A DNA stretch of 22,486 nucleotides from an uncultured Eubacteriales bacterium. Its GTDB lineage: Bacteria > Bacillota > Clostridia > Christensenellales > UMGS416. Position 1 is the stretch's first letter. Each line of letters starts with the position of its first letter. Under the pieces are notes generated by a model. That model did not search any database. It was given only the letters and a program-made list of their open reading frames with translations, and was not told where the DNA came from. Made by a program: the position numbers and the translations under genes. This document shows positions 15,838 to 22,486 of the stretch, piece after piece. The stretch covers positions 1-22,486 of the forward strand of contig UQLW01000042.1 of NCBI GenBank assembly GCA_900542005.1, in the 5' to 3' direction.

Positions 15838-16833
15838 ATGCAGACGAATCCCATTAAGCTGGATGTGGTCTCCGGGTTTCTTGGCGCGGGGAAAACCACC
15901 TTTATCTTAAAAATGCTGGCAGAGGTATGCCAGGGCGAGCGGGTCGCCATACTGGAAAATGAATTTGGAAAGGTGGGCCTGGACGGTACGCTGCTGAGCG
16001 AGGGCGCGCCGCTGGCGGTGAAGGAGCTGGCGGCAGGCTGCATCTGCTGCGAGCTGGCAGGCCCCTTTGAGGCGGGCATTTTGCAGCTTATCGAGGAGCA
16101 GCAGCCGGACCGCATCATCGTGGAGCCGACCGGCGTGGCCAAGCTGAGCGACGTGCTGGCCACCCTGCAGCGGCCGGCCATTGCCCAGCGGTGTCTGCTG
16201 GAGCGGGTCATCACCATCGTGGACGCCACGCGGTTTGCCATGATGGAGCAGCTGGCAGGCGTATTCTTCGCTGACCAGCTGCTCAACGCCGGCGCGATTG
16301 CGGTATCCAAAACCCAGGGCATGCCAGAGCGCAACCTGATCTCCCTGGCGGACAGGATCGACGATTACGCGCCGGAGGTACCGGTTTTCACCGGGGACTG
16401 GGAGAAGGAGGGCGTCGCCTCCGTCTGCGCGGCGGCTAATTTGCTGCACCCTGTGGTACATCTGGACTCGGACCATGAGATCCCCTTTGTTTCCACCACC
16501 ATCCAGCTGACCAAGCCCGTGCGCCCCAAGCAGCTGATCGAGATGGTGTCGGCACTGGATGACGGCCGCTTTGGCCAGGTGATGCGGGCCAAGGCCCTTT
16601 TCCGCGATAATATGGGCGGCTGGCGGGTGCTGCAGGCAGTCAGCGGGGATTGCCGCGTGCAGGACGCTCCAGGACGGGGAAACTGCGCCATCACCTTTAT
16701 CGGCCGCAACCTGGATGTGCCGGGCCTGCGGAAGCACTTTGGCGCGCTGGCCGGCACCGTGCCGGTTGGGCGGCTGCGCCGCAGGATCGTGGTGGATGCC
16801 CCAGGGCAGGACAGGACCCAGGAAGAAAAATAG
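15838..16833 (+). CDS. COG0523/CobW-family metallochaperone GTPase
   Basis: 331 residues from the ATG at 15838 (AAGGAG seven bases before it; the in-frame TTG at 15823 lies upstream of that site). G1/Walker A is GFLGAGKT (13-20). The family's metal-binding CxCC follows: GCICCEL (C68, C70, C71). EPTGVAKL (from 96) and the Walker B VDA (128-130) are present. The usual guanine-specificity NKxD motif is replaced by SKTQ (157-160). COG0523 proteins load zinc, cobalt or another metal into client enzymes at the cost of GTP. The C-terminal region lacks the His-rich loop of zinc-type members. It has its own promoter and terminator, so neighbours do not reveal the client. Confidence 0.88.
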   Translation: MQTNPIKLDVVSGFLGAGKTTFILKMLAEVCQGERVAILENEFGKVGLDGTLLSEGAPLAVKELAAGCICCELAGPFEAGILQLIEEQQPDRIIVEPTGVAKLSDVLATLQRPAIAQRCLLERVITIVDATRFAMMEQLAGVFFADQLLNAGAIAVSKTQGMPERNLISLADRIDDYAPEVPVFTGDWEKEGVASVCAAANLLHPVVHLDSDHEIPFVSTTIQLTKPVRPKQLIEMVSALDDGRFGQVMRAKALFRDNMGGWRVLQAVSGDCRVQDAPGRGNCAITFIGRNLDVPGLRKHFGALAGTVPVGRLRRRIVVDAPGQDRTQEEK

Positions 16834-16844
16834 GCAACGCATAG

Positions 16845-16880
16845 AAGCGCCGCTCTCCCGGCTGGGAAAGCGGCGCTTTT
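16845..16880 (+). terminator. Rho-independent terminator after the CobW-type gene
   Basis: AAGCGCCGCT (16845-16854) pairs with AGCGGCGCTT (16869-16878). The inner TCCC/GGGA also pairs after one mismatch, and TTTT follows. It lies between two convergent genes. On the minus strand no T-run follows, so it probably serves only the plus-strand gene. Confidence 0.8.
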
Positions 16881-16906
16881 GCGATGCTGCAGGCTGCGGC
16901 CGGCAG

Positions 16907-18709
16907 CTATTTTTTATAGAAAGGACCGTAGGTGGCGCAGGCGCGGTAATCGGCGCCCTCCTTATCCATGCCAAAGGCATTCCAGGCGGCGGGGCGGAAG
17001 ATCTTCTCCACCGGCACGTTGTGCAGCGCCACGGGGATACGCAGCATGGAGCAGAGCGTGATAAGGTCAGCGCCGATGTGCCCATAGCTGATGGCGCCGT
17101 GGTTGGCGCCCCAGTTGTTCATCACCTCGTAGGCCGTCTTAAAGGGGCTGCCCTCCTTGCCGTCGCAGCGGGGCGCGAACCAAGTGCAGGGCCAGGTGTA
17201 GTCGGTACGCTTCCAGAGCGTGTCGGTCACCTCGTCCGGCAGCTGGACGGTCCAGCCCTCGGCGATCTGCAGCACCGGGCCCAACCCCTCGACCAGATTC
17301 AGCCGGATCATGGTGGCGGGCATCTGGTATTCGGTGACAAAGCGGGAGGAATAGCCGCCGCCGCGGAAATAGCCCAGGTCAGCGTAGTTCCAGGTGGTGT
17401 GCTTCATAATTTCTTCCTGATCGGCTTGGGTTACGTCGAACCATTCCTTCATCAGGTGCTCGCCGGCCTCGTTCACCGCCCGGCCATTGGCATCCAGGCA
17501 GCAGGCGCCGGAGTTGATCAGATGGATAATACCGCCGTTTTCCTTGGCGACGCCCTCCAGCTCATAGCCCGTGCAGCGCTTGACCGCGTCGGGGCTCCAG
17601 TAGGTGCGCACGTCGGCAAACATCTGGGGCCGGTTGGTCAGCAGCTTCATGAACATCATACCCAGGCCGTTAAGCACGTCGTTCTCAGTGGCCAGGATAT
17701 AGGGCTCGCGGGCGCCGGTATGGTCGAAGGAGGTGTTGAGCATGGCCTCGGGGAAGTCGCAGTTGGGATAGAAATCCGTCCACTGGCGCTGGCCCTGGAA
17801 GCCCGCCGCCAGCGCGTTGTGGCCCACGGCCTCCTCCTCGCACCCCTCCGGCAGGTTGGGGTTGCCGTTCATCAGGTCCTTGATGATCAGATACATCTTC
17901 AAGGTGAATTCCCAATCCTTGTCCTTCTGCTCCCGGGATTTCTGCAGCTCGGCCGGATTTTTGTCAAAGCCCTCCACCACATATTGGTCGGCCCAGGCCT
18001 TCAGCTGCTTGTATTCCGCCTCGTCGTAGATGCCCAGGGTCATGCGGCGGATGACCTCCACCTCGTCCACCGACTCGACACGCATGCCCAGATATTCCTC
18101 AATGAACTTGGAGTCGATGATGGAGCCGCCAATGCCCATGGTGACGGAGCCGATCTGCAGGTAAGACTTGCCCCGCATGGTGGCGGCGGCGACGGCCGCG
18201 CGGGCAAAACGCAGCAGCTTCTCCTTTACATCCTCAGGGATGGAGGTATCGTCGGCGTCCTGCACCTCATGCCCATAGATGCCAAAGGCCGGCAGCCCCT
18301 TCTGCGCATGGGTAGCCAGCACACTGGCCAGATAGACGGCGCCGGGGCGCTCCGTGCCGTTAAAGCCCCATACAGCCTTGATGGTGTTGCGGTCCATGTC
18401 CATCGTCTCCGAGCCATAGCACCAGCAGGGGGTGACGGTCAGCGTAATTGCGACGCCCTCGCGGCGGAATTTTTCCTCACAGGCAGCCGATTCGGCCACG
18501 CGGCCGATGGTTGTATCGGCGATGATGACCTTCACCGGATCGCCATTGGAATAGCGCAGATTTTCCTCCAGCAGCTTTGCGGCGGACCGCGCCATGTTCA
18601 TGGTCTGCTCTTCGAGCCCCTCGCGTACCTTCAGCGCTCCGCGGCGGCCGTCAATGGTCGGCCGGATCCCGATGACCGGGTAGGCGCCGATGTATCGATT
18701 CTTCGCCAT
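16907..18709 (-). CDS. fucI: L-fucose isomerase (L-fucose/D-arabinose isomerase)
   Basis: 600 residues from the ATG at 18709, close to the 591 of E. coli FucI and collinear with it throughout. AGGAGG lies ten bases upstream; the in-frame ATG at 18751 falls at the -10 region of the promoter and is rejected. Landmarks are GIRPTIDGRR, EEQTMNMA, TVTPCWCYGSET, WGFNGTERPGAVYL, GHEVQDADDTSIP, YFRGGGYSSRF and NWGANHG. Metal/catalytic residues equivalent to E337, D361 and H528 are E342 (ATEND), D366 (FADVRTYW) and H537. It converts L-fucose to L-fuculose, and often D-arabinose to D-ribulose, in the cytosol. No kinase, aldolase or transporter gene is adjacent, so the rest of the pathway must be elsewhere. 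Confidence 0.96.
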   Translation of the reverse strand: MAKNRYIGAYPVIGIRPTIDGRRGALKVREGLEEQTMNMARSAAKLLEENLRYSNGDPVKVIIADTTIGRVAESAACEEKFRREGVAITLTVTPCWCYGSETMDMDRNTIKAVWGFNGTERPGAVYLASVLATHAQKGLPAFGIYGHEVQDADDTSIPEDVKEKLLRFARAAVAAATMRGKSYLQIGSVTMGIGGSIIDSKFIEEYLGMRVESVDEVEVIRRMTLGIYDEAEYKQLKAWADQYVVEGFDKNPAELQKSREQKDKDWEFTLKMYLIIKDLMNGNPNLPEGCEEEAVGHNALAAGFQGQRQWTDFYPNCDFPEAMLNTSFDHTGAREPYILATENDVLNGLGMMFMKLLTNRPQMFADVRTYWSPDAVKRCTGYELEGVAKENGGIIHLINSGACCLDANGRAVNEAGEHLMKEWFDVTQADQEEIMKHTTWNYADLGYFRGGGYSSRFVTEYQMPATMIRLNLVEGLGPVLQIAEGWTVQLPDEVTDTLWKRTDYTWPCTWFAPRCDGKEGSPFKTAYEVMNNWGANHGAISYGHIGADLITLCSMLRIPVALHNVPVEKIFRPAAWNAFGMDKEGADYRACATYGPFYKK

Positions 18710-18750
18710 TTCGAGTGATCCTCCTTTTTTCTTGGGTTGTCCACTTATCA

Positions 18751-18779
18751 ATTATATCAGATTCTGGCCGGTATGTCAT
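18751..18779 (-). promoter_or_regulatory. Strong promoter of fucI
   Basis: On the minus strand ATGACA (18779-18774, 5 of 6 to the -35 consensus), a 17-bp spacer and perfect TATAAT (18756-18751) preceded by TGA (extended -10). The leader is only about 35 nt. I see no clear operator, though such a promoter would normally need a repressor to be inducible. Confidence 0.8.
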
Positions 18780-19212
18780 GGTATCCGAGGAAATTCCTGT
18801 GGGGGAGGGAAGAAATTCGATCCGAGCGGGCATGCAGCCTCAGCGTCGGTATAGTGGATAGTGCGATCAAAGGTATAAAATTGTGTACAAATAATATAAA
18901 GGATATAAAAATCAATTCAATGCTCAGCAATTATTATATGATGCGACGATATAGTGATGCGACGATATGCGACGATATAGTAGTATATTTTATTTTTAAC
19001 ATTTCTGATAATAAATAAGCTACCGGGGAGAGGAGGAGGTGGAAAAAACAGGATGAGAATCATCGCCTGGGTCCTGTGTCACTGGTCCGGAGCCTGTTTG
19101 GAGCCGTCTTGCTCTGTGCGACGTGCTTTGCGGCATTACGAGGCTGGAACCACCCCTTTATGAATTTTTTGCGACAGGTTGAGCCGGAATACTGGAAGCG
19201 GGGGCCCATAAA
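18780..19212. other. Gene-poor interval between fucI and the DUF5685 gene, with an AT-rich island
   Basis: GC falls to 34 of 120 bases (28%) across 18901-19020, against roughly 60% elsewhere. The AT-rich core runs from about 18866 to 19019 and contains short repeats. No reading frame in the interval combines a good ribosome-binding site with protein-like composition. A purine-rich GGGGAGAGGAGGAGGTGG lies at 19025-19042 without a well-placed start codon. The composition suggests an inserted or degenerated segment, or a regulatory AT-rich element. Confidence 0.6.
18943..18978 (+). repeat. Three copies of GCGACGATAT in the AT-rich island
   Basis: Identical copies at 18943-18952, 18959-18968 and 18969-18978; the last two are in direct tandem and the first is offset by 16 bp. 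The copy-to-copy extension (ATGCGACGATATAG around copies 1 and 3) suggests local duplication, or a cluster of protein-binding sites. Confidence 0.8.
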
Positions 19213-19221
19213 TGATACAAT
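19213..19221 (+). promoter_or_regulatory. Extended -10 promoter of the DUF5685-DnaJ unit
   Basis: TGaTACAAT, with hexamer TACAAT at 19216-19221, lies 26 nt before the start codon. The -35 region (TGGAAG at 19193-19198, 17-bp spacing) is poor. Confidence 0.5.
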
Positions 19222-19247
19222 GAGAGACAAAAATGGGGGAGCATATC

Positions 19248-20087
19248 ATGTTTGGCTATTTACGCCCGCTGCAGGATGAACTGAAGGTCAAGGAAGCCCG
19301 GCTGTACCGGGCTGTGTATTGCGGGATCTGCAGGGCGATGGCGCAGCGTGCCGGCCAGCTTCCCCGGCTGGCGCTGCAATACGACGCGGTGCTTCCGGCG
19401 CTTCTGTGGCTGGCCCTTTCCGAGAAGGAGGGGCGGATGGAGAAGCGGCGTTGCGTCGCCCAGCCGGTCAAGGCTCACCCTGTGCTGGTGGATCATCCGG
19501 CCCTGGATAGCGCGGCGGACGTATGCCTGCTGCTGGCCCATCGCAAGCTAAAGGATAACGCGGCGGACGACCACAGAATTTCAGCGGCGGCGGGCAGCCT
19601 GCTGCTGGCCAAGGCTGTCAGGGGCAGCCAGGACAGGCTGGGCCGCGAGACGGTGGACCAGGTGGACCGGTGCCTGGCGCGGCTGTCCCAGCTGGAGCGG
19701 GAGGGCTGCGGCGCGCTGGATGAGGTGGCTGACGCCTCGGGCGGCATGCTGCAGGCGCTTTTCCTGGCAGGGCCAGCGCTGCCGGAGGCGGCGCTGAAGC
19801 CGCTGGGGTGGCTGGGGTATCAGACCGGGCGCTGGGTCTATCTGGCCGACTGCATCGACGATTACGACAGGGACGCCAAAAGTGGCGCATATAATGTGCT
19901 GCTAACGGGCGGATGGCCCCGGGACGAGGCCCTGGAGCTGGCCCGGGAGGCCTGCGATTACGCGGCGGCCCAGGCGGCGGCGGCATTGGATCTTATGGAG
20001 CTGAAGCGGTACCGCGGGCTGTTAGAGAATTATTATTTTGCGGGCATGCCCTACAGGCTGACGCAATTAGGCAAAAAGGAGAAATAG
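19248..20087 (+). CDS. DUF5685-like protein of unknown function
   Basis: 279 residues from the ATG at 19248, which has GGGGGAG six bases upstream; the in-frame ATG at 19233 overlaps that site and is rejected. The N-terminus MFGYLRPLQDELKVKE...YRAVYCGICRAM is the hallmark of the DUF5685 family common in Clostridia, with paired Cys25 and Cys28. The rest is predicted mostly alpha-helical, with no signal peptide or membrane span. Two Asp-rich helices stand out: LKDNAADD (101-108) and DCIDDYDRDAKSGAYN (201-216), spaced somewhat like metal-binding motifs of all-helical isoprenoid enzymes (inference only). Its stop codon abuts the start of the J-domain gene. No biochemical function is known to me. 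Confidence 0.78.
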   Translation: MFGYLRPLQDELKVKEARLYRAVYCGICRAMAQRAGQLPRLALQYDAVLPALLWLALSEKEGRMEKRRCVAQPVKAHPVLVDHPALDSAADVCLLLAHRKLKDNAADDHRISAAAGSLLLAKAVRGSQDRLGRETVDQVDRCLARLSQLEREGCGALDEVADASGGMLQALFLAGPALPEAALKPLGWLGYQTGRWVYLADCIDDYDRDAKSGAYNVLLTGGWPRDEALELAREACDYAAAQAAAALDLMELKRYRGLLENYYFAGMPYRLTQLGKKEK

Positions 20088-20705
20088 ATGAACAATCCCT
20101 GGAAGACGCTGGGCGTAAACGAAGGCGCATCCGAAGAGGAGATCAAGAAGGCTTACCGTAACCTGGCGAAAAAATACCATCCCGACCGGTACGCCAATTC
20201 GCCCATGAAGGATGAGGCGGAGCGCAAAATGCAGGAGATTAACGAGGCCTATGACTTCCTGATGAAGCAGGGGGCCAACGCCTCTTCAGCCTGGAGCGGC
20301 GGAGCCGGGCAGAACCGGCAGCGCACGCAGACCGGCGGCGACCCGCAGAGCTTCGTCTATATTCGCCAGATGATCCAGCTGGGCAATTACGCGATGGCCG
20401 AGAACCTGCTGGATAACATGCAGATCCGATCGGCAGAGTGGTATTACCTGCGGGGGACGCTCTATCTAAGACGGGGGTGGTTTGCGCAGGGCAAGCAGTG
20501 CCTGGCCCAGGCGGTTTCCATGGATCCGGATAATTTTGAATACCGTCAGGCCTATGAGCAGGTAACCCAGACGACCCAGCAGTACCGCCAGGCCAGCTAT
20601 GGCAACCAGACCGGCAGCCCGGACTGCTGCACCGTATGCAGCTGGCTATATTGCGCGGACTGCTGCTGCGAGTGCTCGGGCGGCGACTGCATCCCCTGCT
20701 GCTGA
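20088..20705 (+). CDS. J-domain (DnaJ-like) protein with Cys-rich C-terminal tail
   Basis: 205 residues. The J domain occupies 3-60, with the HPD motif at 31-33 that stimulates Hsp70 ATPase. A Gly/Asn/Gln-rich linker (61-85) leads to a helical region at 88-160 with TPR-like character (AEWYYLRGTLYLRRGWFAQGKQCLAQAVSMDP). The last 29 residues (177-205) contain 11 cysteines in pairs and triplets, ending DCIPCC. That could bind metal, take lipid or be oxidised. The zinc-finger and client domains of DnaJ proper are absent, so this is a type III J-protein. The ATG directly follows the stop of the previous gene, with AAAGGAG inside that gene. Confidence 0.9.
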   Translation: MNNPWKTLGVNEGASEEEIKKAYRNLAKKYHPDRYANSPMKDEAERKMQEINEAYDFLMKQGANASSAWSGGAGQNRQRTQTGGDPQSFVYIRQMIQLGNYAMAENLLDNMQIRSAEWYYLRGTLYLRRGWFAQGKQCLAQAVSMDPDNFEYRQAYEQVTQTTQQYRQASYGNQTGSPDCCTVCSWLYCADCCCECSGGDCIPCC

Positions 20706-20715
20706 GGAGGCGGAT

Positions 20716-21234
20716 ATGGACGGCCTGAAGGGGGCCCGGCGCGTAACCGTGCCGGCAATGATTATGGCGGTCAGCCTGCTGCTGATGGCAGTCAGCGGCG
20801 CCATGGATACCGGGCAGCTGGGTACGCTGGTGCTGCTCAGCCTTTTGCCTATGATTCTGCTTACAGAGGGCGCCTGGCTGCCAGCGGCGGCGGCCTATGG
20901 GGCGACCCTGGCCTGCGGCCTGCTTTTTGTGCCCGATAAGGTGATGGTGGCCGCCTATGGCCTGTTCTTCGGCTGCTTTGGTTTTGCCTGGCAGGCGCTC
21001 CAGCGCCTAAGCCGCCCCTGGCTGCGGGTGCTGCTTGCCTGGATGGGCTTTAACGCAGTGTGGAGCCTGGGGCTTCTTTTGGTTCGCGGGCTGTGGAGCC
21101 AGATGCCCTATCTGTGGCTTTTTCTGGCGGGGCAGCCGGCGTTTTTCTTATATTATTTTCTTTTTGGCGCCTGCGTGCGGTATTACCGGGCTCATTTCGC
21201 GGCGCGTATAGGATGGCTGGGAAGGCGGGGATAA
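20716..21234 (+). CDS. Small polytopic membrane protein of unknown function
   Basis: 172 residues from the ATG at 20716, with GAGGAGG about six bases upstream, 10 nt after the J-domain gene. An upstream in-frame extension to 20599 would overlap the J-domain tail and is rejected. Hydrophobic spans lie at about 12-30, 35-52, 57-72, 76-95, 102-124 and 128-152, with a basic C-terminus. I recognise no family motif. The tight spacing with DUF5685 and the J-domain gene suggests one operon and a shared process at the membrane. Confidence 0.7.
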   Translation: MDGLKGARRVTVPAMIMAVSLLLMAVSGAMDTGQLGTLVLLSLLPMILLTEGAWLPAAAAYGATLACGLLFVPDKVMVAAYGLFFGCFGFAWQALQRLSRPWLRVLLAWMGFNAVWSLGLLLVRGLWSQMPYLWLFLAGQPAFFLYYFLFGACVRYYRAHFAARIGWLGRRG

Positions 21235-21236
21235 CG

Positions 21237-22486
21237 ATGGCATCGGTGAAAATGGAACGTAACAACATCCAGGCCGACGCGCTGGTGGTGGGCAGCGGCG
21301 CGGCCGGCTTTAACGCGGCGGTCAGCCTGAAGAAGCAGGGGCTGAAGCGGGTTGTGCTGATCAGCAGCGGCCTGGAACGCGGCACGTCACGAAACACGGG
21401 CAGCGACAAGCAGACCTACTACAAGCTGGGCCTTTCGTCCCAGGCGGACAGCATTGCATCCATGGCCGAAACGCTCTTTTCTGGCGGCGCGATGGACGGG
21501 CCCACCGCGTTGGCGGAGGCGGCGCTTTCAGCCCGGGGCTTCCTGCACCTGGCCGATATCGGCGTGCCCTTTCCCCAGGATCGGTACGGCTGCTTCCCCG
21601 GCTATCAGACCGACCATGACCCGGCGGGACGGGCGTCCTCCTGCGGGCCCTATACCTCGCGGGATATGACCCGGCAGCTGGAGAAGGAGGCGCGGCTGTG
21701 GGGCGCCGAGCTTTGGGATGGGTACCAGGCAGTCAGAATCTTAACCGGCGGCGGCGCGGTGCAGGGTGTGGCGGCGCTGAGCCTGAAGGCGTTGAAGCAG
21801 GGACGTATCGAGTTTACCTATTTTCTGACCCGCGCCGTGGTGTATGCCGTGGGGGCCAGCGCAGGGCTTTATGGCGCCAGCGTCTATCCGGCCAGCCAGG
21901 TGGGCGGCATGGGCGCGGCGCTGAGGGCCGGCGCGCCGGCGGTCAATCTGACGGAGTGGCAATATGGGATCGCTTCGCTTCATCCCCGGTGGAACCTTTC
22001 CGGAAGCTATCAGCAGATCATTCCGCGCTATTTTTCCGTCCAAGAAGAAGGGGGAAAGGAATACGAATTCCTGGCCGAAGCCTTTGAGAACCGGGCCGCC
22101 ATGCTGGACGCCATCTTTCTCAAGGGGTACCAGTGGCCCTTTGACGCAGAAAAGACCCAGGGCAACGGCTCCTCCCTCATTGACCTTGCAGTGTGGCGCC
22201 AGCGCCAGCAGGGCCGCAGGGTGTATCTCGATTTCCGTAAAAACCCGATGGGGATGAGCTGGGCGCAGGTGTGGGAGCTGCTGGGGGACACGGCAAGGGA
22301 GTATCTTGCCAACTCCCATGTAACCGGAGAGCGGCCCGTCGACCGGTTGGCGGCGATGAACGCGCCGGCCCTCAGGCTTTATCAGGACAAGGGGCGGGAT
22401 TTGTCATCTGAACCCCTGGAAATCGCCGTATGCGCGCAGCATCAAAACGGCGGCCTGCAGGTGGATCACTGGTGGCGCTCCCCCCT
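21237..22486 (+). CDS. FAD-dependent oxidoreductase, fumarate reductase/succinate dehydrogenase flavoprotein-like (3'-truncated)
   Basis: The frame from the ATG at 21237 stays open to the window edge: 416 residues, incomplete. The N-terminal dinucleotide-binding fold is clear: DALVVGSGAAGFNAAVSL (14-31, G19-x-G21-x-x-G24). An interior FAD-fold strand reads AVVYAVGAS, and the visible end carries EIAVCAQHQNGG, a block known from flavoproteins of this superfamily near the FAD-proximal active site. There is no signal peptide, so it is probably cytosolic. The ATG is 2 nt after the membrane protein stop codon, with a GGCGGGG ribosome-binding site. Substrate is unknown; adenylylsulfate-reductase-like or L-aspartate-oxidase-like members are alternatives. 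Confidence 0.85.
   Translation, partial: MASVKMERNNIQADALVVGSGAAGFNAAVSLKKQGLKRVVLISSGLERGTSRNTGSDKQTYYKLGLSSQADSIASMAETLFSGGAMDGPTALAEAALSARGFLHLADIGVPFPQDRYGCFPGYQTDHDPAGRASSCGPYTSRDMTRQLEKEARLWGAELWDGYQAVRILTGGGAVQGVAALSLKALKQGRIEFTYFLTRAVVYAVGASAGLYGASVYPASQVGGMGAALRAGAPAVNLTEWQYGIASLHPRWNLSGSYQQIIPRYFSVQEEGGKEYEFLAEAFENRAAMLDAIFLKGYQWPFDAEKTQGNGSSLIDLAVWRQRQQGRRVYLDFRKNPMGMSWAQVWELLGDTAREYLANSHVTGERPVDRLAAMNAPALRLYQDKGRDLSSEPLEIAVCAQHQNGGLQVDHWWRSP

Noticed and set aside
16715..18718. 667-residue plus-strand open frame opposite fucI
   Set aside because: Antisense shadow of an unmistakable L-fucose isomerase. Composition is not protein-like.
18943..18978. Possible CRISPR array from the GCGACGATAT repeats
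   Set aside because: Repeats are 10 bp with 0-6 bp between them. There are no spacers and no cas genes.
18737..19018. 93-residue plus-strand frame across the fucI promoter and AT-rich island
   Set aside because: Its start lies in the opposing fucI promoter, it has no ribosome-binding site, and its second half is only the AT-rich repeat region translated.
19053..19163. 36-residue frame after a purine-rich GGAGAGGAGGAGG stretch
   Set aside because: The Shine-Dalgarno-like sequence is about 13 nt from the ATG, the peptide (MRIIAWVLCHWSG...) has no membrane or toxin-like pattern, and no promoter was seen. An alternative frame at 19076-19279 has only a GTG start with a poor site.

Overview
The window is about 60% GC, with strong AGGAGG ribosome-binding sites, stem-plus-U-run terminators and TGn-extended -10 promoters. 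It holds an alpha/beta-type small acid-soluble spore protein behind a sequence that fits a forespore sigma-G promoter, plus an L-box (lysine) riboswitch and a Clostridia-style polyamine operon. Together these point to a GC-rich, endospore-forming Clostridia-type Firmicute. No rRNA, tRNA, CRISPR array, insertion sequence or phage gene is visible, and most of the window is chromosomal housekeeping.

Layout. (1) 2-5647 (+): the 3' two thirds of a very large cyclic beta-1,2-glucan synthase-type protein; its start lies upstream of the window. A hairpin terminator follows. (2) 5728-10030 (-): a polyamine uptake operon read right to left (XRE/cupin regulator, potA, potB, potC, potD). Its promoter is followed by three GTTTAG/CTAAAC half-sites on an 11-bp period, probably the regulator's own operator. 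(3) 10399-12804 (-): a lysine-biosynthesis operon, dapA-dapB, behind a promoter, a lysine riboswitch and a terminator. DapB carries an unusual ~130-residue C-terminal extension. (4) 12886-15765 (+): a polytopic membrane protein, a spore protein, a SAM-dependent methyltransferase overlapping it by 35 nt, and a PhnP-like metallo-beta-lactamase-fold hydrolase, ended by a terminator. (5) 15799-16880 (+): a COG0523/CobW-type GTPase with its own promoter and terminator. (6) 16907-18779 (-): a stand-alone L-fucose/D-arabinose isomerase with a strong promoter. (7) 18780-19212: a gene-poor gap containing an AT-rich island (28% GC over 18901-19020) with three copies of a 10-bp repeat. (8) 19213-21234 (+): a tight three-gene unit of unknown function (DUF5685-like protein, J-domain protein with a Cys-rich tail, small membrane protein). 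(9) 21237-end (+): the N-terminal part of an FAD-dependent fumarate reductase/succinate dehydrogenase-like flavoprotein, cut by the window edge.

How the parts work together. The pot operon encodes a complete ABC importer (lipoprotein receptor, two permeases, ATPase) with a co-transcribed cupin regulator that probably senses the imported polyamine. The dap operon makes the lysine/diaminopimelate precursor and is switched off by lysine through the leader RNA. Region 4 couples a forespore gene to two enzymes that may therefore also be expressed late in sporulation. I see no clear defence system, mobile element or obviously new machine. The best leads for something undescribed are the DapB extension, the phased operator, the sigma-G/overlap arrangement and the DUF5685-DnaJ-membrane module.
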